Source of the DNA: Lewinella sp. 4G2
Lineage (GTDB): Bacteria; Bacteroidota; Bacteroidia; Chitinophagales; Saprospiraceae
Length of the DNA: 64,000 nucleotides
Reading direction: 5' to 3'
NCBI RefSeq assembly: GCF_001625015.1
Contig: NZ_LVWJ02000014.1
Location: forward strand, 2,790,001 to 2,854,000
Made by a program: the position numbers and the translations under genes. The stretch's first letter is position 1. Each line of letters begins with the position of its first letter. The notes under the pieces were generated by a model. It worked only from the letters and a program-made list of their open reading frames with translations, had not been told where the DNA came from and searched no databases. Below, piece by piece: positions 44,141 through 53,639 of the stretch.

Positions 44141-45466
44141 ATGACTTCAACTAAATCCATCATCATCCTCGGCGCCGGAGAATCCGGAGCAAGTGCCGCC
44201 CGGTTGGCCAAAGCGCAAGGGTTTGAGGTGTTCGTCTCCGACTACGGCCGGGGCGTGGATCGGTTTGTGGCCGAATTGGAAGAAGCGGGTATTGCCTACG
44301 AATTGGGAGGACATTCCGAAGAACGCATCCTGGCAGCGGATGAGGTGATCAAGAGTCCCGGTATTCCGGATACTGCGCCTATCATCGTTGCGTTGCGTAA
44401 GCAGGGGACGCCCGTCATTAGCGAAATTGAATTCGCCAGCCGGTATGCCCCCCGCGGCTGTAAGATTGTGGGGATTACGGGTTCCAACGGTAAAACAACG
44501 ACGACGCTCCTGACTCACCACCTCCTCGCTTTTGCCGGCGTGAAGACGCTAGCCGGTGGAAATTTGGGAGACAGCTTCGCCCGGCTTTTGCTGGACTTCC
44601 CCCCGCAGGATGTCTACGTCCTTGAGCTGAGTAGCTTCCAACTGGACGGCATCGTTGCTTTCCGTCCGGACATTGCCGCCGTGCTTAACATCACCCCGGA
44701 CCACCTCGACCGTTACGAATACGAATTAGAGAAATACGCGAATGCAAAATTGCGCATCGCCCAATCCCAACGGATGGACGATCGGCTATTCGTGCTCGCC
44801 GAACCGACCGTGTTAGGTGCTGCCGTACAGCGCGCCAACCCAAGTAGCCAACTGGCTACAATTGGCGCCGGCGATATTACCGAAAAAACAATCAAGGTTG
44901 AAGGTTACGGCTTTGACTTGAACGCCGGTCAGCTGCGTGGAAAGCACAATGCGCTCAATGCGTTATTCGCAGTGCGAATTGCTCTAGCGCTCGGCGTCAA
45001 CGAACAGGAAATTCAACTGGCGCTGAACAGCTTCACCCCGGCCCCCCACCGGATGGAAGTGGTCGCCACTCAGGATGGCCGCACCTGGATCAACGACTCC
45101 AAGGCCACCAACGTGGACGCTACTTACTTCGCCCTCGACGCAATGGACGGCCCCACGGTGTGGATTGCCGGTGGTACCGACAAGGGAAATGACTACGATG
45201 TACTCACTCCATTAGTGGAAGGAAAGGTACACACCCTTATCTGTATGGGTAAGGATAATACCAAGTTGCTAGAAGTATTTACGGGGGCGATTCCCAATAT
45301 TCTGGAATGCCACTCCGCCCAGGCGGCGACCGTGTTTGCCGGGCACCGTGCGAATAAAGGGGACCGCGTTTTACTCAGCCCCTGTTGCGCCAGTTTCGAC
45401 CTATTTAAAAATTATATCGACCGTGGAGATCAGTTCCGGGCGGCCGTCCAAAAATTATACGCATGA
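44141..45466 (+). CDS. murD: UDP-MurNAc-L-alanine--D-glutamate ligase
   Basis: Adds D-Glu to UDP-MurNAc-L-Ala. 441 residues. N-terminal Rossmann-type IILGAGESGASAARLA, ATP loop ITGSNGKTTTT (about 112-122), LNITPDHLDRY, and PAPHRME and NDSKATNVDAT further on. Its stop overlaps the ftsW start by 4 bp (ATGA). Confidence 0.95.
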   Translation: MTSTKSIIILGAGESGASAARLAKAQGFEVFVSDYGRGVDRFVAELEEAGIAYELGGHSEERILAADEVIKSPGIPDTAPIIVALRKQGTPVISEIEFASRYAPRGCKIVGITGSNGKTTTTLLTHHLLAFAGVKTLAGGNLGDSFARLLLDFPPQDVYVLELSSFQLDGIVAFRPDIAAVLNITPDHLDRYEYELEKYANAKLRIAQSQRMDDRLFVLAEPTVLGAAVQRANPSSQLATIGAGDITEKTIKVEGYGFDLNAGQLRGKHNALNALFAVRIALALGVNEQEIQLALNSFTPAPHRMEVVATQDGRTWINDSKATNVDATYFALDAMDGPTVWIAGGTDKGNDYDVLTPLVEGKVHTLICMGKDNTKLLEVFTGAIPNILECHSAQAATVFAGHRANKGDRVLLSPCCASFDLFKNYIDRGDQFRAAVQKLYA

Positions 45467-46623
45467 ATATCTCCGCACGTATTGCTACGGAACTGCGGGG
45501 TGACCGCGTGATCTGGGCCCTGGTTGCTCTGTTCAGCATCATTTCCATGGTTGCCGTTTACAGCTCAGTGGCGGACCTTGCCTACGAGGATCGGGCTGGT
45601 TCTACGCTTTATTACCTCATCAAACACGGGGTAATTCTGGGTGTTGGCCTAGTTATTATTTACATATGCCACTTGATGGCGTACACGAAGTACAGCCGCT
45701 GGGCACCGGGCTTACTAGTGGCAGCGGGGGCATTGCTTTTAATGACCATGTTTTTTGGTTTGGAAATCAATAGCGCCAAGCGTTGGTTGCGCATCCCGCT
45801 GGTAGGGCTCACCTTTCAAACCTCGGATTTTGCCAAGCTGGCGTTGATCATTTTTGTTGCCCGATCCATTGGTTCCAAGCAGGATGTGATCAAGGATTTC
45901 AAAGAAGCATTCGTACCCATCATTGTACCCGTGGTTGGTATCTGTGCCCTGATTGCCGTTAACGATTTAAGCTCAGCGGCCATGCTTTTCTTCATCTGTT
46001 TGCTGATGATGATCGTTGGCCGCGTGGCCCTTCAGTACATTGTGATGCTGGTGTTGACGGGTATTTGCGTATTCAGTTTAATGGTGATGGTGGGTAGTAA
46101 ATTCCCCACACTCATTCCCCGGGCCGCGACCTGGGAAAGCCGCATAGAACATTTTCTGGACGGTCGCGAGCCTGATCCGCAAGCCATGGAGCAGGTGGAT
46201 TACGCCACGGTGGCGATGTCAAACGGTGGCCTGTTTGGTGAAGGACCGGGTAACAGTCTGCAGCGGAACTACGTCTTCAGCGCCCACGCGGATTTCATTT
46301 ACGCCATCATCGTTGAAGAATACGGCGCGCTGGGAGGCATCTTGGTCATCGGCCTTTACGTGATGCTTTTCTTCAGGGTCGTTCGGCTGGTCACCAAAAG
46401 TTCCAAAGCCTTCGGGGCGATGGTCGCATTTGGCATTGGGACGGCATTGCTGTTGCAAGCCTTTTTTAATATCGCCGTAAATCTTGATTTGCTCCCGGTC
46501 ACGGGTCTTCCGTTGCCGATGATTTCTATGGGCGGTACCTCTACTCTTTTCACCTGTATTGCGCTCGGAATTATTCTTTCCGTTTCCAAGTACATCGAAT
46601 CCGCTACCGCCGATGCTACCTAA
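45463..46623 (+). CDS. ftsW: Septal peptidoglycan glycosyltransferase FtsW
   Basis: SEDS-family membrane enzyme that polymerises lipid II at the septum with FtsI. 386 residues, about ten transmembrane helices. Family segments: AKRWLRIPLVGLTFQTSDFAKLALI, NGGLFGEGPGNSLQ and the C-terminal VTGLPLPMISMGGTSTLF. Overlaps murD by 4 bp and murG by 11 bp. Confidence 0.95.
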   Translation: MNISARIATELRGDRVIWALVALFSIISMVAVYSSVADLAYEDRAGSTLYYLIKHGVILGVGLVIIYICHLMAYTKYSRWAPGLLVAAGALLLMTMFFGLEINSAKRWLRIPLVGLTFQTSDFAKLALIIFVARSIGSKQDVIKDFKEAFVPIIVPVVGICALIAVNDLSSAAMLFFICLLMMIVGRVALQYIVMLVLTGICVFSLMVMVGSKFPTLIPRAATWESRIEHFLDGREPDPQAMEQVDYATVAMSNGGLFGEGPGNSLQRNYVFSAHADFIYAIIVEEYGALGGILVIGLYVMLFFRVVRLVTKSSKAFGAMVAFGIGTALLLQAFFNIAVNLDLLPVTGLPLPMISMGGTSTLFTCIALGIILSVSKYIESATADAT

Positions 46624-47740
46624 GGAAATCAAAAAACCATTGCGGGTGATCGTCAGCGGCGGTGGAACGGGAGGACACATCTTTCCGGCCATTGCCATTG
46701 CGGACGAATTGAAAAGACTTGTCCCCCGAGCAGAATTTCTCTTCGTTGGTGCGGAGGGTAAAATGGAAATGGAGAAGGTGCCGAAGGCGGGCTACAAAAT
46801 TGTGGGCTTACCCATCCGTGGCTTACAACGCCATAACAAATTAGCCAACCTGTCTTTTCCGTTCCGCTTGATTTCTTCTCTGATCAAAAGTAGAAGCACC
46901 ATTAAAAACTTCAAGCCCGATATCGTAATTGGAACCGGTGGCTACGCCGGTGGGCCAGTGCTATACGCCGCTGCCAAAATGGGTGTGCCCACTTTGATCC
47001 AGGAGCCCAATGCATTCGCCGGCCTGGCCAATAAATGGTTGGGTAAGCACGTCGATAAAATCTGCGTCGCTTTCCCCAAAATGGAGAAATACTTTCCCAA
47101 AGAAAAGCTGGTAGAAACGGGCAATCCTGTCCGGGAATCCATGCTCGAAAAAGCTGCTGACCTAGCCGCGAAAAAACCGGCTGCCACCAGTCAATTTTCC
47201 GTCTTACTGATGGGTGGTTCCGGTGGTGCAAAATCCATGAACGAAGCTTTGCGTGATAATACCGAAGCCATTCGGGCGCGGCCGCAGGTGCAATGGAAAT
47301 GGCAATGTGGCAAGCATTACTACGAGGATTTTTCCTCCTGCGAAACAGCCCGGCTGGATAACGTAAGTATCTCCGCCTTTATCGATAAAATGGATGACGC
47401 TTACGCCACCGCCGACTTGGTGATTGGCCGCGCGGGTTCTACCACCATCGCTGAAATTCAATATCTCGGAAAACCAACCATCCTGGTTCCGAGCCCCTGG
47501 GTGGCCGAAGACCACCAAACCATGAACGCCAAAGCATTGACTGAAAATGATGCAGCCGTTCTCGTTGCCGATAAAGATCTGCAGTTAGATCTTATCCCGA
47601 CCGTTTTTGAATTAGCCGACAATCCTGCGCGTCGGGAGCAACTTTCCAGTAAAGCACGGGAAATGGCGCAGCTTGGTGCCGTCACCCGGATCGCTGAAGA
47701 GGCGCTGGCGCTGATCAACTTAAAAACCGCAGAGTCATGA
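46613..47740 (+). CDS. murG: Undecaprenyl-PP-MurNAc-pentapeptide GlcNAc transferase
   Basis: Converts lipid I to lipid II at the membrane face. 375 residues from ATG 46613. N-terminal SGGGTGGHIFPAIAIADEL and C-terminal GRAGSTTIAEIQYLGKPTILVPSPWVAEDHQ are signatures. A one-mismatch copy of the 17-bp dispersed motif lies in codons 47275-47291. The start is chosen inside the ftsW tail (11-bp overlap); a frame opening at 46559 would overlap ftsW much more. Stop overlaps murC by 4 bp. Confidence 0.95.
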   Translation: MLPKEIKKPLRVIVSGGGTGGHIFPAIAIADELKRLVPRAEFLFVGAEGKMEMEKVPKAGYKIVGLPIRGLQRHNKLANLSFPFRLISSLIKSRSTIKNFKPDIVIGTGGYAGGPVLYAAAKMGVPTLIQEPNAFAGLANKWLGKHVDKICVAFPKMEKYFPKEKLVETGNPVRESMLEKAADLAAKKPAATSQFSVLLMGGSGGAKSMNEALRDNTEAIRARPQVQWKWQCGKHYYEDFSSCETARLDNVSISAFIDKMDDAYATADLVIGRAGSTTIAEIQYLGKPTILVPSPWVAEDHQTMNAKALTENDAAVLVADKDLQLDLIPTVFELADNPARREQLSSKAREMAQLGAVTRIAEEALALINLKTAES

Positions 47741-49122
47741 TTGCGCTACAGGACATTACTGAAGTTTACTTCATTGGTATCGGTGGTATCGGTATGAGCG
47801 CGGTAGCCAGGTACTTTAATGAAAACGACGTGCGCGTTACCGGTTACGACAAAACGGCAACCACCCTTACTTCAGCGTTAGAGGAGGAGGGAATGGCTAT
47901 CCATTTCGGTGAGGCCAACGTGGGTTTGGTTCCCCAACCGCACCCAGGTTTACTGGTTGTATTTACTCCCGCCATACCCAACGATTTTGCGGAGTTGGAA
48001 CTGGTACGGAACGGGGATTACATTTTATTAAAGCGCTCGGAGATTCTGGGCATCATCAGCCGGGGAATGGAATGCGTTGCCATTGCCGGTACCCACGGCA
48101 AGACTACAACTACCACGATCACTACTCATCTCATGAGTGAGGCGGGGCTTGAACCCAACGCCTTCTTGGGTGGAATCAGCAGAAATTTCAATACCAATTT
48201 CATTGGTGGAGATAGCGACTACGTGGTAGTGGAAGCAGATGAGTACGACCGCAGCTTCTTGCAGCTGGACCCATCCGTGGCCGTCATCCTTTCGGCGGAC
48301 CCCGACCACCTCGATATTTACGGTGACCACGCCACGATGATGGAAGATGGGTTCCGCGCTTTCGCCCGCCGCGTACGGTCGGGTGGCCAATTACTGGTGC
48401 GCCACGAAATCGCCGACCAATTTGCCGATATTGACCAGGTTTTGTTCAGCACCTTTGGTATTGGGACGGGTGATTTTTCCGCTCAGAATATTCACGTAAA
48501 AAATGGCGCCTTCCACTTCGATCTTCACGAACCGGATGGCCACATCGTACCTGAATTACGGACGGAACTTCCCGGCCGGCACAACGTCGAAAATGCGGTG
48601 GCAGCTTGTGCAGTGACCCGACTTTGTGGAGGGGCCGAAGCAGATATCCGCCGGGGGCTCAAAAGCTTCCGGGGAATTGGCCGCCGCTTTGACAAAGTAT
48701 ATGACGACGGTGAATTAATCATCATTGATGATTACGCTCATCACCCTACGGAATTAAATGCCGCAATCGACGCGGCCCGAGAATTATTTCCTGGCAAAAA
48801 AATCAGTGGTGTATTTCAACCACATCTATTTTCCCGTACCCAGGATTTTGCTCCCGGTTTTGCGGAGTCTTTAGATCAATTGGATGAGGCCATCCTAATT
48901 CCAATCTACCCCGCCCGGGAGCTTCCCATGCCTGGTGTAACGAGCCGCCTCATTTTTGATCGAATGAAAAGCGATAACAAGCGACTGCTGACCGATCGCA
49001 AAATGGTCACCTGGGCGAAGGAACTTCGCAGCGGCGTCCTGCTGTTGCTCGGTGCGGGCGATATCCAGGTACTGATTGGCGAGATCACCGAATACCATAA
49101 AAATCGAAACAAAAATGGCTAA
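47737..49122 (+). CDS. murC: UDP-N-acetylmuramate--L-alanine ligase
   Basis: First amino-acid ligation of peptidoglycan synthesis. 461 residues. IGIGGIGMSAVARYF at the N-terminus, ATP loop GTHGKTTTT (about 119-127), ADPDHLDIYGDH, and IDDYAHHPTEL. Couples to murG by ATGA overlap; overlaps ftsQ by 8 bp. Confidence 0.95.
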   Translation: MIALQDITEVYFIGIGGIGMSAVARYFNENDVRVTGYDKTATTLTSALEEEGMAIHFGEANVGLVPQPHPGLLVVFTPAIPNDFAELELVRNGDYILLKRSEILGIISRGMECVAIAGTHGKTTTTTITTHLMSEAGLEPNAFLGGISRNFNTNFIGGDSDYVVVEADEYDRSFLQLDPSVAVILSADPDHLDIYGDHATMMEDGFRAFARRVRSGGQLLVRHEIADQFADIDQVLFSTFGIGTGDFSAQNIHVKNGAFHFDLHEPDGHIVPELRTELPGRHNVENAVAACAVTRLCGGAEADIRRGLKSFRGIGRRFDKVYDDGELIIIDDYAHHPTELNAAIDAARELFPGKKISGVFQPHLFSRTQDFAPGFAESLDQLDEAILIPIYPARELPMPGVTSRLIFDRMKSDNKRLLTDRKMVTWAKELRSGVLLLLGAGDIQVLIGEITEYHKNRNKNG

Positions 49123-49924
49123 GCAGAAGCAAAAGCTCCCCCTGCCTTACCGGTTGGTGATGGGCATAAAAAGTTATGGGTGGATATTCATCACCCTGGC
49201 CATTGCCGTCATTGCGATGTCGGCCATCGGAACCCGCGAAGCCTCCCACGTACAAACGGTGGCCCCCGTCGTGATGCCATTACCCGATGGTAGTGCGCTC
49301 GTCACGCCCGAACAATTATTGGAAAAATTGTCCGCCAGTTTCACCAAACCGTTGAGCGCTCTTTCACTAGCGGACATTGACATCAAGCGGGTAGAAGATG
49401 TATTGGAAAACCAGGCTTTCGTCGCCGATGCGGATGCTTTCGTGGATGATGATTTGCAGTTAAATATCATCGTCACCCAACAAGTACCCCTCCTACGGGT
49501 CATTGCGGAAAACGGACAGAATTACTACCTGGATGAGAATGGTTTGCGGATGCCACTAAGTGAAAACTACACCGCCCGCGTCCCGGTCGTTACGGGCAAC
49601 ATCGTTTTGTGGTCGGACGACTTTATGGAGGATTCTGATAACCAACTTTACCAATTGGTACAATTTGCCCGCCACATTCGGGCCGATGAATTCCTCAACG
49701 CACTCGTCGAACAGGTTTACGTAAACACCGCCGGAGAATGGGTGCTGGCCCCCAAAGTAGGCGACCAAATTATTCACCTCGGCCGCTACCACGAAATGAC
49801 TACCGTTGAGCGTCTCGAACGCCTGAAAACTTTCTACCGGGAGGGCGTGCCCTACGAAGGATGGCGCAAGTACAAAAGCTTCGATCTACGTTACAACGAT
49901 CAGGTGGTAGCCCGGAAAAACTAA
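49115..49924 (+). CDS. ftsQ: Divisome protein FtsQ
   Basis: Bitopic membrane protein linking divisome parts. 269 residues from ATG 49115, with a basic N-terminus, one transmembrane segment (about 20-38), a POTRA-like part (about 70-130, IDIKRVEDVLENQAFVADADAFV) and a FtsQ beta domain (VPVVTGNIV, WVLAPKVGDQIIHLGRY). Sequence conservation is low; position and layout give the name. Confidence 0.88.
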   Translation: MAKQKQKLPLPYRLVMGIKSYGWIFITLAIAVIAMSAIGTREASHVQTVAPVVMPLPDGSALVTPEQLLEKLSASFTKPLSALSLADIDIKRVEDVLENQAFVADADAFVDDDLQLNIIVTQQVPLLRVIAENGQNYYLDENGLRMPLSENYTARVPVVTGNIVLWSDDFMEDSDNQLYQLVQFARHIRADEFLNALVEQVYVNTAGEWVLAPKVGDQIIHLGRYHEMTTVERLERLKTFYREGVPYEGWRKYKSFDLRYNDQVVARKN

Positions 49925-50176
49925 GCAAGAAAGTGGCGAATTTGAGCTGCTCGTAAGCCCCTCCAATCCACCACAAAAAAATATCACTTTAAATGAAAAT
50001 TTTGCGTCTAATTAGCCTCTGAAAGTAAATTGTTATGAGTACATTTACAACTAAGCGATGAAGCACTCATTGCATTGGATTTCAGGAGGCAAAATGGCCC
50101 CAAATTTTTGATTTTCGACCGCTGAGACGACCCTCTCCAAGTCGAATTATTTTATATTCAGCTAAATAGGTTTAGA
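49925..50176. promoter_or_regulatory. AT-rich spacer before ftsA
   Basis: 252 bp, clearly richer in A and T than its surroundings, between otherwise tightly packed genes. This suggests an internal promoter for ftsA-ftsZ. No exact TAnnTTTG was found; TAAATTGT near 50025-50032 is the closest. No gene was seen. Confidence 0.4.
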
Positions 50177-51601
50177 ATGTCTGATACCACTCAACAACAA
50201 ATTATTGCTGCGCTAGATATTGGCACCACCAAGGTCTGCGCACTCGTCGGAAAACGCGACGAGCACGGCCAACTGGAAATCCTGGGGACGGGAAAAGTAC
50301 AGTCCGAAGGCGTCATGCGCGGCGTCGTCAACAACATCGAAAAAACGATTACCGCAATCAAAGATGCGTGTGATTTAGCCCGTCGGTCAAGTGGGGTAGA
50401 CTTTGATGTCGTCCACGTCGGTATTGCCGGCCAACACATCAAAAGTTTGCAGCACCGCGGTATGCTCGTGCGGGATAACGCCCGGGAGGAGATCAGCCAG
50501 CGCGACATTGACCGGCTCATCAGCGACATGCATAAGTTGGTATTGCCCCCCGGTGATAAGATTCTTCACGTGATTCCGCAGGAATACACCGTTGATATGG
50601 AGCAAGGCATCGTGGACCCGATCGGTATGTCCGGTAGCCGCCTCGAAGCGAACTTTCACATCATTACGGGCCAGACAATGGCTAGTAATAACATCAACCG
50701 TTGCGTGGAGCGCGCTGATCTTGAAATGGCGAGCGTTACCCTCGAACCCATTGCCAGCGCCGCATCCGTACTGTACAAAGACGAAAAGCAAGCGGGCGTT
50801 GCCCTCGTAGATATTGGCGGAGGCACCACCGACATCACCATTTACAAGGATGGTATCATTCGCCACACGGCGGTCATTCCATTCGGTGGCAACGTCTTTA
50901 CCAGTGACATCAAGCAGGGCTGCACCGTCATGTACGATCAGGCAGAAAAACTGAAGATCGTTTACGGCCGTGCCGTCCCCAACGAGGTGCAGGAGAATCG
51001 TCTCATCGTAATTCCCGGATTGCGTGGTCGTGATCCCAAAGAAATCAGCGAAAGAAACTTATCCCGCATCATTATGGCGCGGGGAGAAGAGATTTTGGAT
51101 CACGTACAGTGGGAGATCCGCCGGGCTGGGTTCAATCAGCACGACTTGATCGGAGGCATCGTTTTGACGGGCGGTGGATCCTTACTTAAGGACCTCGATA
51201 AGCTTACTGAGATCCAAACCGGAATGTCCGCCCGCCTCGGCACTCCCGTAGAGCACCTGACGCACGGATACCAGGAAAAACTGACCAGCCCTGTTTACGC
51301 TACCGGCCTCGGTCTTTTACTCCAGGGATTCAGCGATATTGATGCTGGCCGCATCGAACCAGTCCTATCCCGCCGCAAGGAAAAGGAGGCTGCCGCTAAA
51401 GCCGCTGCCGAAGCCGCTGCTCTCCGTGTCCAGGAGGACAACAACATGAAGGAACGCCAGGCAGCTCAGGCAAAATTGTTGGAACTCCAACGCCAGCGCG
51501 AAGCCGAAGCTGCTACCAATTCCGGACAGAGTGGCTGGTTGAACAATATGTTCAAAAAGACCAAGGAATGGTTCGAAGCGGAGCCGGACGCCGATCTTTA
51601 A
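50177..51601 (+). CDS. ftsA: Cell division actin homologue FtsA
   Basis: Tethers FtsZ filaments to the membrane. 474 residues. ATP-binding actin-fold motifs: AALDIGTTKVCALVG, VDIGGGTTDITIY and GGIVLTGGGSLLKD. The 1C domain region is typical. After residue ~395 a charged Ala/Glu/Gln-rich linker leads to a C-terminal amphipathic helix (GWLNNMFKKTKEWF), the membrane-targeting sequence. Confidence 0.95.
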   Translation: MSDTTQQQIIAALDIGTTKVCALVGKRDEHGQLEILGTGKVQSEGVMRGVVNNIEKTITAIKDACDLARRSSGVDFDVVHVGIAGQHIKSLQHRGMLVRDNAREEISQRDIDRLISDMHKLVLPPGDKILHVIPQEYTVDMEQGIVDPIGMSGSRLEANFHIITGQTMASNNINRCVERADLEMASVTLEPIASAASVLYKDEKQAGVALVDIGGGTTDITIYKDGIIRHTAVIPFGGNVFTSDIKQGCTVMYDQAEKLKIVYGRAVPNEVQENRLIVIPGLRGRDPKEISERNLSRIIMARGEEILDHVQWEIRRAGFNQHDLIGGIVLTGGGSLLKDLDKLTEIQTGMSARLGTPVEHLTHGYQEKLTSPVYATGLGLLLQGFSDIDAGRIEPVLSRRKEKEAAAKAAAEAAALRVQEDNNMKERQAAQAKLLELQRQREAEAATNSGQSGWLNNMFKKTKEWFEAEPDADL

Positions 51602-51816
51602 TCGTCCGCTAATGTCCGGCAGCTGTACGTTTCCTACGTATTCACCTACCGGACATTGCACCCGCGGCAGCGCAAAAACAACTTAATTTATACCATATAA
51701 AAATTTGGGTGAGAGAATTGACCATTTCACCCAAGCCCGCAGTAATACTCTCTAGCCAGTTTCAAAAAAGGTGTGAAAACGGTGAGGACCGAGCCCGCGG
51801 GCACAAAACCTGAATT
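51602..51816. other. ftsA-ftsZ spacer with a hairpin and a 17-bp motif copy
   Basis: 215 bp. AATGTCCGG (51611-51619) pairs with CCGGACATT (51649-51657), enclosing a 29-nt loop. The next base begins a two-mismatch copy of the dispersed motif (51658-51674). An ATAAAAATTTG stretch (51697-51707) also occurs before mraZ (37114-37124). No gene was seen; a promoter for ftsZ is possible. Confidence 0.5.
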
Positions 51817-53295
51817 ATGACTATCGATTTCCCTCAGGGCGAAGCGCCCATCATCAAAGTAATCGGTGTAGGTGGCGGTGGCTCTAACGCCGTGAACCAC
51901 ATGTACGAACAAGGTATCATTGGCGTCGATTTCGCCATCTGTAATACCGACCACCAGGCCCTCGAACAGAGCCCGGTGCCCACCCTCATGCACCTCGGCC
52001 CAAACCTGACCGAAGGACGCGGAGCCGGCTCCAAGCCCAACGTTGGCAAGGCCGCCTGCGAAGAGAGCATTGAAGAGGTAAAGAAATACCTGAATAACAA
52101 TTGCCGGATGCTCTTCGTCACCGCCGGAATGGGTGGTGGTACCGGTACCGGCGCGGCGCCCATCATCGCCAAGACCGCCCGTGAAATGGGCATCCTGACG
52201 GTGGGTATCGTAACCCTCCCCTTCACCTTTGAAGGCCGCCGCCGCGCGACCAACGGAATGGAAGGACTGAAAGAATTGAAGGATAACGTCGACACGCTGA
52301 TTGTCGTCAGCAACGACAAACTACGCCAAATCCACGGCAACCTGAGTCTGAAGGATGCCTTCTCAAAGGCGGATAACATCCTGACGACCGCCGCGAAAGG
52401 TATCGCCGAGATCATCACCGTTCCCGGTTACGTAAACGTTGACTTCGAAGACGTCAACACGGTAATGCGCGACAGTGGAGTAGCCATCATGGGCACTGCA
52501 ATGGCGGAAGGCGACGACCGCGCCCGCCAAGCAGTGGACCAAGCCCTACACAGCCCACTGCTCGAGGATAACGACATCCGTGGTGCTGAGCACATCCTGT
52601 TGAACATTACCTCCGGTAAGCGGGAAGTGACGATGGATGAGATCTTTGAGATCACTGAATTCGTCCAGGAAGAAGCTGGCTACGGAACGGACCTTATCTG
52701 GGGTAACTGTTTCGACGAAAGCCTCGGTGATAGCTTGAGCGTGACCGTAATTGCTACCGGTTTTGGTGGTCGCAAGACCCTCAGCTCCGCCAGCGGAACT
52801 GAGCGCAAAGTGGTGCACCTGGACGATGCTGCAACCGAAGAGCCAGCACAAACTCGGGTAACGTTAGAGGACATCACTAATGAAGCTGACCCCGTCGGCT
52901 ACACCCGTGATACTAAGACGACTACTTTCGAATTTGAGAACCTGGACGAAGCAAAGGCACGTCTGCGCCCCCGCTCCCGTAACGAAGAACGTAGCTTCAC
53001 CAGCAGCTTTCTGCGCGACGAGGAAGAAGCGCGCCGTGAAGCCCAACGACGGGAAATGGAAGCTCGCGACGAGGAACGCCGCGCTGCGCTCCGCAACCGG
53101 ACGGAACTACCCAAGCTGAGCAACCCCAACGTAGTCGTTGAAATGGAAAAGCAGCCTGCTTACCTCCGCCGTAACGTACAGTTGGACGACGTGACCGTTT
53201 CTGACGCCACCGAAATGAGCCGCTGGAGCATTGGCGAAGACGAAACCATGCCGCTACGTGGTGGCAACCGGTACTTCCAGGACAACGTGGACTAA
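51817..53295 (+). CDS. ftsZ: Cell division tubulin homologue FtsZ
   Basis: GTPase that forms the Z ring. 492 residues. Near the N-terminus KVIGVGGGGSNAVNHM, then the GTP loop GGGTGTGAAP (about 106-115), LPFTFEGRRR and the T7-type NVDFEDVNTVM. After the core (~320) comes a long charged linker (RRAALRNR, EEARREAQRRE), then PAYLRRNVQLDDV, a Bacteroidota C-terminal feature, and a short tail. Longer than the usual ~390 because of the linker. Confidence 0.95.
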   Translation: MTIDFPQGEAPIIKVIGVGGGGSNAVNHMYEQGIIGVDFAICNTDHQALEQSPVPTLMHLGPNLTEGRGAGSKPNVGKAACEESIEEVKKYLNNNCRMLFVTAGMGGGTGTGAAPIIAKTAREMGILTVGIVTLPFTFEGRRRATNGMEGLKELKDNVDTLIVVSNDKLRQIHGNLSLKDAFSKADNILTTAAKGIAEIITVPGYVNVDFEDVNTVMRDSGVAIMGTAMAEGDDRARQAVDQALHSPLLEDNDIRGAEHILLNITSGKREVTMDEIFEITEFVQEEAGYGTDLIWGNCFDESLGDSLSVTVIATGFGGRKTLSSASGTERKVVHLDDAATEEPAQTRVTLEDITNEADPVGYTRDTKTTTFEFENLDEAKARLRPRSRNEERSFTSSFLRDEEEARREAQRREMEARDEERRAALRNRTELPKLSNPNVVVEMEKQPAYLRRNVQLDDVTVSDATEMSRWSIGEDETMPLRGGNRYFQDNVD

Positions 53296-53435
53296 CGCCA
53301 CTCCGGTATTAACCTACCGCAAACGTAGTTCGTGAACCAAGGTGTTTGTACGCCATTTGGTTGCCGGGCTATCGTTCAAGACTTATCATCATACGAGAGT
53401 TCTGTAAGATTTTTTCACACCTTTTTAGCTTTGAT

Positions 53436-53472
53436 GCGGGCATCGGGGGGTCAATCCCGGTGCTCGCTTTTT
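53436..53472 (+). terminator. Terminator closing the dcw cluster
   Basis: 12-bp stem with two G-T pairs (53436-53447 with 53456-53467), 8-nt loop, then TTTTT. It lies ~140 bp past the ftsZ stop. Confidence 0.75.
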
Positions 53473-53539
53473 CTATGGCCGGCGCGCGGACACCAGTTTC
53501 AGAATACGGTGGCCCTACATAATTTCTGGTCGCGTTTCG

Positions 53540-53547
53540 TAGTTTTG
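53540..53547 (+). promoter_or_regulatory. Candidate -7 element TAGTTTTG
   Basis: Exact TAnnTTTG match 92 bp before the next gene, after the dcw terminator. No -33 TTTG at standard spacing was found. The rest of 53296-53639 shows no supported gene. Confidence 0.4.
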
Positions 53548-53639
53548 CACGCGTTATACCACTGCTGTCTTTCCAAATAGTCAACTACTTCAAACGAGTC
53601 TAATCACGCTGGCGGATTCCTGCCAGCTAAAATCATCGT

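Noticed and set aside
53332-53580. 82-codon frame after ftsZ
   Set aside because: It spans the dcw terminator hairpin, starts with GTG and shows no protein-like pattern.
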